Positions 37,676 to 45,174 of a stretch of DNA of 64,000 bases are shown here, piece after piece (the first letter of the stretch is position 1; each line of letters starts with the position of its first letter). Under the pieces are notes generated by a model. The model ran no database searches. It was not told the DNA's origin and was given only the letters and a program-made list of their open reading frames with translations. A program made the translations under genes and the position numbers. The DNA is from Pseudomonas fluorescens HK44 (GTDB taxonomy: Bacteria > Pseudomonadota > Gammaproteobacteria > Pseudomonadales > Pseudomonadaceae): assembly GCF_000217955.3 (NCBI RefSeq), contig NZ_AFOY02000009.1, positions 248,001 to 312,000 on the forward strand. The letters are read 5' to 3'.

Positions 37676-38665
37676 TCAGCGCAAAATGATCACCCGTCCC
37701 AACAGGTTGTGCTGCTCGAACCCCAATACCCCTTGCAGGGAATCGAGCACCGCTTGCGGGTCTTGGCTTGGAAAGCTGCCACTGATCCGTCGTGCGGCCA
37801 GGTCGTCGTTAAGCACGACGATCCGTCCTGGGTAATAGCGATCGAGGTCTTTCACCACATCAGCCAAGGGTGACTTGTAATAGTTGAGCCAGCCCTGACG
37901 CCACGCCAGTTGCGCTTCACTGTCGACCGCGTGGAGTTTTGCCGCGCTGGCGCCGCCGTAGGCCACTTGTTGGCCAGCCGTCAGCACCTGCTGCCCGGCG
38001 CCCTTGATCGGCGTGACACCGACGCGTCCCGAGAGCACCGTCACCTGTGCGCCTGCCGGATGCAGTCGTACTTCGAACTGCGTCCCGAGCACCCGCGCCT
38101 CGCCCTGTTCAGCGTCGACCACAAAGGGCTCGCCAGTATGGCTCACACTGAAAAAGGCCGCACCGCGACGCACTCGAACATGCCGCTCACCGTGGCTGAA
38201 ATCCACGGCAATGGCGCTGTCGGCATCGAGGGTGACTCGAGACTGATCGGCCAGGGTCACGCTGCGCACCTCACCCGGCGCCGACACATAGTCCGCCGCT
38301 AAATCATCGAACCAACGCGACGGTTGCCAACCGGCGCCTATCGAGACCATCAGCAGCAAGCAGGCGGCCATGGCCAAACCGCCAGACCAGCGCCGCACGC
38401 TGGAACGCCTGGAGCGGTTCATCGCATTGAGGTAACCCTGCAAGGCAAAGGCCTCTTCCTCGGCCAGGGTGCGGGCCGGTACTTCGCTCAATTCCCAGAC
38501 CACGTGCGCCTGGGCGTAGGCTTCGGCATGCGCCGGATCGGCCTGCAACCAACGGCTGAACGTGGCGTGATCGCCGCTGCTCGGCTGGTCGTGCAACAGG
38601 CTCAACCAGGCCAGCGCGGCCTGCTCCTGAGCCGGCGTCGGAGTGACGTTGGCGGTGTGATTCAC
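37676..38665 (-). CDS. FecR-family anti-sigma factor
   Basis: A 329-residue inner-membrane regulator. The cytoplasmic N-terminal domain (DUF4880, about 10-55: AALAWLSLLHDQPSSGDHATFSRWLQADPAHAEAYAQ) binds the sigma factor. A TM helix (about 94-113) follows, then the periplasmic FecR domain (DYVSAPGEVRSVTLADQSRVTLDADSAIAVDF) and a C-terminal STN-like part that contacts the receptor. Its start overlaps the sigma gene by four bases (ATGA), so the two are translated together. Confidence 0.93.
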   Translation of the reverse strand: MNHTANVTPTPAQEQAALAWLSLLHDQPSSGDHATFSRWLQADPAHAEAYAQAHVVWELSEVPARTLAEEEAFALQGYLNAMNRSRRSSVRRWSGGLAMAACLLLMVSIGAGWQPSRWFDDLAADYVSAPGEVRSVTLADQSRVTLDADSAIAVDFSHGERHVRVRRGAAFFSVSHTGEPFVVDAEQGEARVLGTQFEVRLHPAGAQVTVLSGRVGVTPIKGAGQQVLTAGQQVAYGGASAAKLHAVDSEAQLAWRQGWLNYYKSPLADVVKDLDRYYPGRIVVLNDDLAARRISGSFPSQDPQAVLDSLQGVLGFEQHNLLGRVIILR

Positions 38666-39234
38666 GGGGCTGTCCCTGGCGTGCGTGATTCAGGTTCTCG
38701 CAGACTGGCCTTGCAGGCTTCGAGGGCGCGCATCATATGTTTTTCCACGGCACTTTGGGAAAGCCCCATGGCCTTGGCGATTTCGGCGTACGTGCGCCCG
38801 TGAATGCGATTGAGCAAAAAAATCTGCCGGGTACGTTCGGGCAAACCGCGCAACGCTGTTTCGACATGACGCAGGTCATTGCCAGCTTCCAGCGCTGCTT
38901 GCGGCTCGACGCTGAGGGTGTGCTGTTGCTCTGGCAACCAGCCTTCGTTGAGCTTTACCCGAGCACCTTCGCTGCGCAGATGATCGATAGCGATGTTGCC
39001 GGCGCAGCGCAGCAGGTAAGTGCTGAGCTCTTCGACCTGCACCAGCGGTCGGCGCCAGAAACGTAAAAACAGGTCCTGCACCAGATCTGCGGCAGTCGCC
39101 CGACAGCCCACGCGCCGACTGACCAACGCTTCCATTTGTGGCCGCTGGGACAAGAATACCTGCAGAAAATACGCGCGACTGTCCGGGCTGTCGGAGCCGT
39201 CGATGTTCCGGGATTCGGGTGGAGTATTGATCAT
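38662..39234 (-). CDS. ECF sigma-70 factor, FecI/iron-starvation type
   Basis: A 190-residue sigma factor. Region 2 (about 20-90) contains VGCRATAADLVQDLFLRFWR and region 4 (about 125-180) contains GLPERTRQIFLLNRIHGRTYAEIAKAMGLSQSAVEKHMMRAL. The Met at 39234 is the best start because a Fur-like box lies 55 bases upstream; a reading from 39315 would place that operator inside the gene. With the FecR-like protein and STN receptor it forms a cell-surface signalling cascade driving receptor transcription. Confidence 0.92.
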   Translation of the reverse strand: MINTPPESRNIDGSDSPDSRAYFLQVFLSQRPQMEALVSRRVGCRATAADLVQDLFLRFWRRPLVQVEELSTYLLRCAGNIAIDHLRSEGARVKLNEGWLPEQQHTLSVEPQAALEAGNDLRHVETALRGLPERTRQIFLLNRIHGRTYAEIAKAMGLSQSAVEKHMMRALEACKASLREPESRTPGTAP

Positions 39235-39288
39235 CAAAGGTCGGCTCAACGTGGTCCATGCCCTACGCAGGGTCAACGGTGCGCCAAT

Positions 39289-39307
39289 ATTAATGATAAA
39301 TATTCTC
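39289..39307. promoter_or_regulatory. Fur box-like operator upstream of the ECF sigma gene
   Basis: ATTAATGATAAATATTCTC agrees with the 19-base Fur consensus at 14 positions by my count, including an unbroken T-A-A-T-G-A-T-A-A block. Location just ahead of a FecI-type sigma gene is the expected place for iron repression. Confidence 0.75.
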
Positions 39308-39436
39308 ATGCGCAAAAGACTCTTATGAGAGCCTTCTACTCAGTCAGTCTGCGCTGATTGCCGGATGCTGTGATTTACGGCACTGGAGCCAGGCAGCTCC
39401 CGCGTGATGGGTGACAACAAGGGTCAATACGCAGAG

Positions 39437-40339
39437 TCAGGAACAGGCGGTTTTCAGCGCAGGGGGATCCAGCTGATCACGAAACGCCAGGTAGTGTTTG
39501 AGCACCTGGATCGGCGCCTCGATTTGCGGGTAATGACCAATTCCGTGTAGCAACACCGTGTCCGGATTGGGGATCAACTGGCGGTAGCGTTCGACCATGT
39601 GCACGCCCGACACCGGGTCGACTTCGCCATCGATCACCCGCATTGCAACGGTGCCCGCTTGCATGGCCTTGACCCACCTGTCCCGCTGCATGCGGCGTTG
39701 CGGGATATAGTTGATCAGTTTGTGCATGATCCGCGTGCCGCGGTTGTTGTCGATCAGGCTCCAGAAATCGTCCAGTTCGCTTTCACTCGGACGGGTCCGG
39801 GGACCAAAGATCTGCCGGAAACTCTTGACCAGCCCATCCCGGCTGAACGCCCGTCCAATCATCCAGCCCAACGGGCTGAGCAACAGTTTTTGCATCAACA
39901 CCGGCCGATGGGTTTCGGGAAACAGGCCACCATTGAGGAACACACAACTGCCAATCTCGACACGCGCTTCACTATGCCGGGCCAATAATTCCTGAGCCAC
40001 GCTGTCACCGTAATCATGCGCCAGCAGGTGCACCGGCTGCCGGACGCCCAGGTAGTCCAACAGTGCCTGCTGTAAATCGGCCTGTTCCAACAGGCAATAT
40101 TCATGGTCCAGCGGCTTGGCCGAGTCGCCAAAACCGAGCATGTCGCAGGCGATCACCCGATACCGCTGGGTCAAGGGTTGCCAAAGGTAATGCCAGTCCC
40201 AGCTGGCGGTGGGGAATCCGTGAATCAGCAACAAGGGCTCACCCTGCCCGGCTACCCAATAGCGAATAGTTTGACCACGGAACACAAAACTCTGGCCGCG
40301 TTTGCGCCAGACGCACAGAGGGATCTCGGTGAGTCGCAT
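39437..40339 (-). CDS. Alpha/beta hydrolase with Asp nucleophile (epoxide hydrolase/haloalkane dehalogenase-like)
   Basis: A 300-residue hydrolase. The oxyanion motif is LLIHGFPTASWDW. The nucleophile elbow reads AHDYGDSVA, with Asp rather than Ser, which places it with the dehalogenase/epoxide hydrolase side of the family. The acid is in VIDGEVDPVSG and the catalytic His in GIGHYPQIEAP. Its ATG overlaps the stop of the upstream aldolase remnant (TAATG), so translation was coupled to that gene. The substrate is unknown. Confidence 0.83.
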   Translation of the reverse strand: MRLTEIPLCVWRKRGQSFVFRGQTIRYWVAGQGEPLLLIHGFPTASWDWHYLWQPLTQRYRVIACDMLGFGDSAKPLDHEYCLLEQADLQQALLDYLGVRQPVHLLAHDYGDSVAQELLARHSEARVEIGSCVFLNGGLFPETHRPVLMQKLLLSPLGWMIGRAFSRDGLVKSFRQIFGPRTRPSESELDDFWSLIDNNRGTRIMHKLINYIPQRRMQRDRWVKAMQAGTVAMRVIDGEVDPVSGVHMVERYRQLIPNPDTVLLHGIGHYPQIEAPIQVLKHYLAFRDQLDPPALKTACS

Positions 40340-40566
40340 TAGAGTCTGTAACCCGGAGCTTGTAGATCGAGTTTACGCAGCAACGCCGGCCATGCCAGCG
40401 CGCCGCCCATCCCTTGAGCACTTTTGATGTGGGTGAAGATCAGATCGTCCCACCCTTGCAGCGCCACCATTCGATAGCAGGCCGCCAGATCGACACGGGT
40501 TTGCCACTCGGCAGCGCTAACCTGGTCTTTCGCATCGGATGTCGATTGAACGGGGGTCACGCTCAC
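40339..40566 (-). pseudogene. Class II aldolase/adducin family gene collapsed by an in-frame internal deletion
   Basis: A 75-codon frame from a GTG at 40566. Residues 1 to about 47 (AEWQTRVDLAACYRMVALQGWDDLIFTHI) match the N-terminus of class II aldolase/adducin proteins. The rest (SAQGMGGALAWPALLRKLDLQAPGY) matches their C-terminus. About 180 residues normally between them, including the His cluster that binds the metal, are missing, yet the frame stays open to a stop that overlaps the next ATG. It cannot be an active aldolase; it may survive as a leader for the hydrolase gene. The match rests on my memory of family sequences. Confidence 0.75.
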
Positions 40567-40757
40567 AGCAAGGACCTCTGGTTCTTATTATTTTGTGGGT
40601 GTGAACGCAGTCTAGTCAGCTGTCGGGATTCGTATAGTTGCATTCGCAGCCAGCTTACTGACCCAACGAGTCAGCAAGCCTTGGGCCGCGAAATGACGTG
40701 AGCGATGTCACAACACCCAGGCCGCTAGCGGCGCAGCAAACAGGTGCGAGCATCCGA

Positions 40758-41213
40758 TCAGTCGCGCAGCGCGCTGATCAGTTCCGCCAGCCAAGGTTCG
40801 GCGTCAGTTTCCGGGGTCACGCTTTCGCTGGCGTCCAGGCGCAGCATGGGCAGCACTTCGCGCACGCCCAATTCACCGAACAGCTCGCGCATTTGTTCGC
40901 CACCACCACAGAAGGTATCGCCGTAGCTGGCATCCCCCAGACCAATCACTGCACCAGGCAAACCGCGCCAGGCAGCGGGCAGTTGATCGCGAATCATCGA
41001 ATACAGTGGTTGCAGGTTGTCCGGCAACTCGCCCATACCCGTGGTCGAGGTTACGGCCAGGAAGGCTTCGGGAGCGAACGCCTGGACATCGGCCAGGGTT
41101 GCACGCGGGTTGTGCCAGGTTTCAAAACCTGCAGCCTTTAGAAGGTTGGCCGCATGCCGGGCGACTTCTTCAGCCGTGCCGTACACCGAGCCGGAAAGGA
41201 TGGCGACTTTCAT
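40758..41213 (-). CDS. Flavodoxin-like protein (MioC type)
   Basis: A 151-residue flavodoxin. The FMN phosphate loop is SGSVYGTAEEVARHAA near the N-terminus, followed by TSTTGMGELPDNLQPLY and GLGDASYGDTFCGGGEQMRELF, which bind the isoalloxazine ring. It is a short-chain MioC-like electron carrier. ATG at 41213; the codon before it is a TTG and is not needed. It is alone on this strand. Confidence 0.9.
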   Translation of the reverse strand: MKVAILSGSVYGTAEEVARHAANLLKAAGFETWHNPRATLADVQAFAPEAFLAVTSTTGMGELPDNLQPLYSMIRDQLPAAWRGLPGAVIGLGDASYGDTFCGGGEQMRELFGELGVREVLPMLRLDASESVTPETDAEPWLAELISALRD

Positions 41214-41373
41214 CAATCTGATCCTGAAGCAAAATAAAAGACCCGGATATTAACAGCTGACGCAAAAAAGCTGCGATTGCCTCGCAATTAGCACCGATGG
41301 CCAGTGGACAGTGGACAGTTCACAGCCATGTCATAGAATGCAGCTCATCATTCGATGCAGAAAGGACTCTCCG

Positions 41374-41829
41374 ATGATCAATGCCCAGCTGATGCAACTG
41401 GTAATCAACGCTTCAAACGATGGAATCGTCATCGCGGAAAGGGAAGGCGAAGACAACATCCTGATTTACGTTAACCCCGCCTTCGAAAAACTGACCGGTT
41501 ACAGCGCTGAAGAAATCCTGTATCAGGACTGTCGCTTTCTTCAGTCAGGGGATCGCGATCAGGCCGCACTGGAGCTGATCCGCGAAACATTGCGTGATGG
41601 GAAGTCCTGCCGGGAAATTCTGCGCAACTACCGCAAGGACGGCACACATTTCTGGAATGAGCTGTCGCTTTCAACGGTGTACAACGAATACGACAAGCAG
41701 ACTTATTTCATCGGTGTGCAGAAAGACGTCACTGTTCAGGTCAAGGCGCAACAGCGGGTTGAACAACTTGAAGCCCAACTGACCGAAGCTCAAGCAGAGC
41801 TTCAGGCACTCAAAGCGACAAACGGTTAA
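41374..41829 (+). CDS. Short LOV-domain blue-light photoreceptor
   Basis: A 151-residue protein: one LOV (PAS) domain plus short helical ends and no effector. LIYVNPAFEKLTGYSAEEILYQDCRFLQ contains the photoactive Cys at position 53, and RNYRKDGTHFWNELSLS is the FMN-contact strand pair. It closely resembles the PpSB1-LOV/PpSB2-LOV short LOV family of pseudomonads, with the same Cys number. R61 is kept but position 66 is Leu. The last about 30 residues form a coiled coil (VEQLEAQLTEAQAELQAL) that may mediate dimerisation. The Met at 41374 has AAGGA upstream. Confidence 0.93.
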   Translation: MINAQLMQLVINASNDGIVIAEREGEDNILIYVNPAFEKLTGYSAEEILYQDCRFLQSGDRDQAALELIRETLRDGKSCREILRNYRKDGTHFWNELSLSTVYNEYDKQTYFIGVQKDVTVQVKAQQRVEQLEAQLTEAQAELQALKATNG

Positions 41830-41858
41830 AACCAGCTGTCGAATTAATGGTCATTAAC

Positions 41859-41880
41859 TACAATCACCAATGGCTTTGTA
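41859..41880. promoter_or_regulatory. Inverted repeat TACAA-N12-TTGTA upstream of the PilZ-like gene
   Basis: Perfect five-base arms with a 12-base spacer, 21 bases before the next start codon. It resembles the direct/inverted TACA...TGTA pattern that I recall for P. putida LitR-type regulators, but the spacing between TACA and TGTA is 14 rather than 12. Confidence 0.35.
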
Positions 41881-41901
41881 ATTATTTCTTTCGAGCTAAT
41901 C

Positions 41902-42507
41902 ATGCACCGCGACACCCTCCTGACTCAGGATGAACTGGACTTCATCCAGACCATGCAGCACAACCCGCAGCTCAACGTTCGCGATGCGACGTCGAGCCTG
42001 CTGGTTAATGGGGGCTCGCAAATCCGCGATTTATTGACACGTCTGGCGGCCAATGAGCAGGTCACCATTCAGGCACACTTCGACAATCAGCAAATGACCT
42101 TTCCACTGCACCTGGTAGAAGATGAGTTTCATGCGCTGCACTTGCGCCTGGGCGTACCCAGCATCTACGAGGACGGGCCGATGGTTCGCCCCTGGCGTCT
42201 GGCGCTCGCAGAGCCCGTAGCCCTGGAGAACGCCAAAGGCCAACCCGGCACGCTGTGGGTGCACGAAGTGTCGTTCAAAGGCGTTTTGCTGGAAGTACGC
42301 AACCGCACCAAGCCGCCGAAAAGCTTCGTGCTGTGGTTCAGCCCTTCAGGCTACGAACGCATTGCGTTGCGCGGGGCTTTCGAGCGAGAAACCGAACAAG
42401 GCTATTACGCCTATCGGCTCAACCAAAGCGACAAGGATGAAACCGAACGCCTGCGTCAGTTCATCCTTCAGCAGCATCGCCTGACACATCCCGCGCTGCA
42501 CATCTGA
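41902..42507 (+). CDS. PilZ-like domain protein (YcgR-type, degenerate c-di-GMP motifs)
   Basis: A 201-residue soluble protein. The N-terminal half (about 30-90) resembles the YcgR N domain: RDLLTRLAANEQVTIQAHFDNQQMTFPLHLV. The C-terminal half looks like a PilZ barrel: RPWRLALAEPVAL (96-108), then WVHEVSFKGVLLEV. Canonical RxxxR is replaced by RPWR and the (D/N)xSxxG motif reads HEVSFKG, so c-di-GMP binding is doubtful. It sits between the LOV gene (72 bases) and the convergent MerR gene (3 bases). Assignment is by layout, not by strong identity. Confidence 0.6.
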   Translation: MHRDTLLTQDELDFIQTMQHNPQLNVRDATSSLLVNGGSQIRDLLTRLAANEQVTIQAHFDNQQMTFPLHLVEDEFHALHLRLGVPSIYEDGPMVRPWRLALAEPVALENAKGQPGTLWVHEVSFKGVLLEVRNRTKPPKSFVLWFSPSGYERIALRGAFERETEQGYYAYRLNQSDKDETERLRQFILQQHRLTHPALHI

Positions 42508-42510
42508 ATA

Positions 42511-43494
42511 TCAGGTATCGAGCGTTCCCGCGAGGAACTGCTGCAATCGCTGCTGCATCAACACCCCTTCACTTCCAATACAGCCAATCGACGATCCTGC
42601 CAGGCTCTCTTGCGCCAGATCCGCCGAATCTCCGGCCAGCATCAGGCGGCAATCCAGGCCCATAGCCAAGCGATTCAGACGGCGAATGAAGTCAGGCGTA
42701 GGCACTTGATTGGAAAACAATACCAGCGCGTGCGGTTTGATCTTGTCACAGACCAGGGTCAGTTCATCAAATGGCTGCCCCAGTGCCAGTGCCCTGATAC
42801 CTACCTGCGTACTGCCCATATACAAAGCCGTCAATAGCAACTCAAGCTTATGGCAGTGCGAATCAATGGCAGAAACGATCACCTGCAACGGCTGCCCACC
42901 TTGCAACAATGCCAGCCGCTGGAGAACTCTGGCACGAAGAAACATATCCAGCATCGCCCACTCACTGGTTTGTCCAAACAATTCATGATGCCGAAGCAAT
43001 TGCATCCACAGCGGCATGAAAATGTCCTGGAACGTCACCGTCAGTGAATAAGTGGAAAATACCTGACCGTAAATCCGCCCCAACTCCGCATCGTCAAAAT
43101 TGCAGATCGCCGCGGTGATCTGCGCTTGCCACTGGGCATAGTCGGCCTCAACCAATTCATCCGGGATGATACTCGGCAACGCTTGCACTTCGCGGGCCTT
43201 CGCCAGAATCTTGCCCACCTTGCCCACCTTGCCCACCTTGCTGACTGCCACGCCCCGTCCGATCCAGCCAACAACGCACTGAACCCGCTCAATATCGTGC
43301 ATGGAATATAGCCGATGCCCACTTTCGGTGCGCGTCGGTTGAATCAACCCATAGCGCCGCTCCCACGCACGCAAGGTCACCGGATTGACGCCCGTCAGGC
43401 GCGCCACTTCCCGGATCGGGAACAGTTGCTCCTGCTTTTCCAGACGAGAAGATTGCAAGGTCTGGGAAGGTTCAGTGGTAGCCAGCATGAACAT
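42511..43494 (-). CDS. MerR-family regulator of the LitR/CarH type, B12-independent class
   Basis: A 327-residue regulator. The N-terminal MerR helix-turn-helix (about 25-95: FPIREVARLTGVNPVTLRAWERRYGLIQPTRTESGHRLY) is followed by a linker with three K-V-G repeats, a helical cap (about 110-195) and a Rossmann-like C-terminus. The cobalamin signature DxHxxG reads DSHCHK (211-216), with the Gly lost, so it resembles the class II LitR proteins (PplR of P. putida) that do not use B12 but cooperate with short LOV proteins. The adjacent LOV gene supports this. ATG at 43494 with CGGA upstream. Confidence 0.85.
   Translation of the reverse strand: MFMLATTEPSQTLQSSRLEKQEQLFPIREVARLTGVNPVTLRAWERRYGLIQPTRTESGHRLYSMHDIERVQCVVGWIGRGVAVSKVGKVGKVGKILAKAREVQALPSIIPDELVEADYAQWQAQITAAICNFDDAELGRIYGQVFSTYSLTVTFQDIFMPLWMQLLRHHELFGQTSEWAMLDMFLRARVLQRLALLQGGQPLQVIVSAIDSHCHKLELLLTALYMGSTQVGIRALALGQPFDELTLVCDKIKPHALVLFSNQVPTPDFIRRLNRLAMGLDCRLMLAGDSADLAQESLAGSSIGCIGSEGVLMQQRLQQFLAGTLDT
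43211..43239. repeat. Three 9-base tandem repeats inside the MerR gene
   Basis: TTGCCCACC is repeated three times head-to-tail, followed by a partial fourth. It encodes K-V-G units in the linker between the DNA-binding and sensory parts. The repeats keep frame, so slippage would change the linker length by three residues. Confidence 0.9.
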
Positions 43495-43540
43495 TGGAAC
43501 GTCCGTATCAGATTGGATCCCATTTATCTCTCATCATCTT

Positions 43541-43564
43541 CCTACATTGCAAGAGGCATATATC
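43541..43564. promoter_or_regulatory. Candidate binding site for the LitR-type regulator in its divergent promoter
   Basis: CCTACA-N12-TATATC (minus strand GATATA-N12-TGTAGG) matches eight of twelve positions of the PplR site I recall, T(G/A)TACA-N12-TGTA(C/T)A, with the exact 12-base spacer. It lies 47 bases before the MerR start and could serve both divergent genes. Confidence 0.4.
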
Positions 43565-43619
43565 CGACAAGCACTTTTGATGCATTTGGTAAAACCAGGA
43601 ATAATCCTTGCTTGCTTTT

Positions 43620-43651
43620 AAACGCAGCCCTTTACCCCGGTGCTGCGTTTT
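43620..43651 (+). terminator. Terminator-like hairpin in the leader of the ABM-domain gene
   Basis: AAACGCAGC/GCTGCGTTT, a perfect nine-base-pair stem with a 13-base loop, followed by one more T. It lies upstream, not downstream, of the gene at 43699, so it may attenuate that transcript or end a small leader RNA. Confidence 0.55.
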
Positions 43652-43698
43652 GTACGCCTCCTACCCGGAGTCGCGTGCGTGTCCTACGGAGATACACA

Positions 43699-44268
43699 AT
43701 GTCTACCTCCCCCGTCACCCTGATGGTTGCACGTCGCGTTGCCAACGGACGTTATCAAGACCTGATCGCCTGGTTGCGCGAAGGCGAACAACTGGCCACT
43801 GATTTTCCTGGTTATCTCGGCTCTGGCGTGCTCGCACCGCCGCCTGGTGATAACGAATTCCAGATTATTTTCCGCTTCGCCGATGAGCAGACCTTGCATG
43901 CCTGGGAGCACTCCGCCTCGCGCACGGCGTGGCTGGCACGTGGCAGCGAGTTGTTTGCCCACCCTTGCGAACATCGGGTCAGCGGCATCGACGGTTGGTT
44001 CGGTGCCGTCGGGCAACGTCCGCCTCGCTGGAAACAGGCCGTGGCGATCTGGTTGGCGTTCTTCCCAGTTTCGTTGCTGTTCAACTTTGTACTCGGCCCG
44101 CTGCTGAGCGACATGAGCCTGCTGCCCCGAGTGTTCGTCAGCACCCTGGCCCTGACGCCTTTGATGGTCTACTTCTTCATCCCGTTGTCGACCCACCTGC
44201 TGGCCGGCTGGTTGAACAACACACCGGGGCGGCCATTGCCCGCGGCACCATCCACCCGGAATCGCTAG
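43699..44268 (+). CDS. Antibiotic biosynthesis monooxygenase (ABM)-domain membrane protein
   Basis: A 189-residue protein. An N-terminal ABM-type ferredoxin-like fold (about 1-95: VTLMVARRVANGRYQDLIAWLREGEQLATDFPGYLGSGVL, then FRFADEQTLHAWEHS) is followed by two C-terminal TM helices (about 117-136 and 146-172). The fold often binds heme or small aromatics, but no function is established for this membrane-linked form. ACGGAG precedes the ATG at 43699. It is divergent from the LitR-type regulator, which may control it. Confidence 0.8.
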   Translation: MSTSPVTLMVARRVANGRYQDLIAWLREGEQLATDFPGYLGSGVLAPPPGDNEFQIIFRFADEQTLHAWEHSASRTAWLARGSELFAHPCEHRVSGIDGWFGAVGQRPPRWKQAVAIWLAFFPVSLLFNFVLGPLLSDMSLLPRVFVSTLALTPLMVYFFIPLSTHLLAGWLNNTPGRPLPAAPSTRNR

Positions 44269-44273
44269 CCCTC

Positions 44274-44366
44274 CTGTAGGAGCATGGCTTGCCTGCGATG
44301 AACGATAACTCGTTGTAACAGATAGACCAGGTCGCCCTCATCGCGGGCAAGCCTTGCTCCTACGGG
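44274..44366. repeat. REPIN, family C
   Basis: Inverted GTAGGAGCAAGGC-type copies (first copy reads GTAGGAGCATGGC) directly after the ABM-domain gene and before folM. Confidence 0.85.
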
Positions 44367-44374
44367 GGGAGTAG

Positions 44375-44424
44375 TGCATGACATAGGTATGCAACACGCG
44401 TCGCTGGTATAGTTTTGCCATACC
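44375..44424. promoter_or_regulatory. Repeat-rich promoter region of folM-folE-folX
   Basis: Within 50 bases there are TGCAT-N9-ATGCA (44375-44393), GGTAT at 44386 and again at 44406 (20-base period, two helical turns), and GGTAT-N9-ATACC (44406-44424). The region is 18 bases from the folM start. Likely the operator/promoter of the pterin operon. Confidence 0.45.
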
Positions 44425-44441
44425 CGCGATGCGAGCCATCC

Positions 44442-45152
44442 ATGACCTCTTCCTCAGCCCCGATCCTCATCACCGGCGCCAGCCAACGCGTCGGCCTGCA
44501 CTGCGCGCTGCGGCTGCTGGAAGAAGGTCACCGCGTGATCATCAGCTACCGCAGCGAACGCCCGGGCGTGCAAACACTGCGCGACCTTGGCGCGATTGCA
44601 CTGTTTGCCGACTTCTCCGGTGAGACCGGAATCCTGGCGTTCATTACGCAACTCAAAGCCCAGACCCAAAGCTTGCGGGCGATTGTGCATAACGCTTCCG
44701 CCTGGCTGGCCGAAACCCCTGACACCGAAGTGGCTGCGTTCACCCAGATGTTCAGCGTGCACATGCTGGCGCCCTATCTGATCAATCTGCATTGCGCTGA
44801 CTTGCTGGAGCGCTCCAGTCCCGCCGATATCGTGCATATCAGCGACGATGTCACGCGCAAGGGCAGCAGCAAGCACATTGCCTACTGCGCCAGCAAAGCC
44901 GGGCTCGACAGCCTGACCTTGTCCTTCGCCGCGAAATACGCACCGAAAATCAAGGTCAACGGTATCGCGCCAGCCCTGCTACTGTTTAACCCCGACGACG
45001 ACGCGGCGTACCGCGCCAAGGCCCTGGCCAAGTCTGCGCTGGGTATCGAACCCGGCAGCGAGGTCGTCTACCAGAGCCTGCGCTACTTGCTGGACAACCC
45101 TTATGTCACCGGCACGACCCTGACCGTCAATGGCGGACGGCACGTCAAGTAG
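44442..45152 (+). CDS. folM: Dihydromonapterin reductase FolM
   Basis: A 236-residue [31 protein letters not shown] is the NADPH-binding start, where the Arg in place of Gly in GxxxRxG is typical of FolM/pteridine reductases. HNASAWL follows, and [11 protein letters not shown] holds the catalytic Tyr-x3-Lys. It reduces dihydromonapterin to tetrahydromonapterin, the cofactor of pseudomonad phenylalanine hydroxylase. I start at 44442; the ribosome binding site is weak. It leads an operon with folE and folX. Confidence 0.92.
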   Translation: MTSSSAPILITGASQRVGLHCALRLLEEGHRVIISYRSERPGVQTLRDLGAIALFADFSGETGILAFITQLKAQTQSLRAIVHNASAWLAETPDTEVAAFTQMFSVHMLAPYLINLHCADLLERSSPADIVHISDDVTRKGSSKHIAYCASKAGLDSLTLSFAAKYAPKIKVNGIAPALLLFNPDDDAAYRAKALAKSALGIEPGSEVVYQSLRYLLDNPYVTGTTLTVNGGRHVK

Positions 45153-45174
45153 GCCGCCCCCGCGAGGATGTTCC

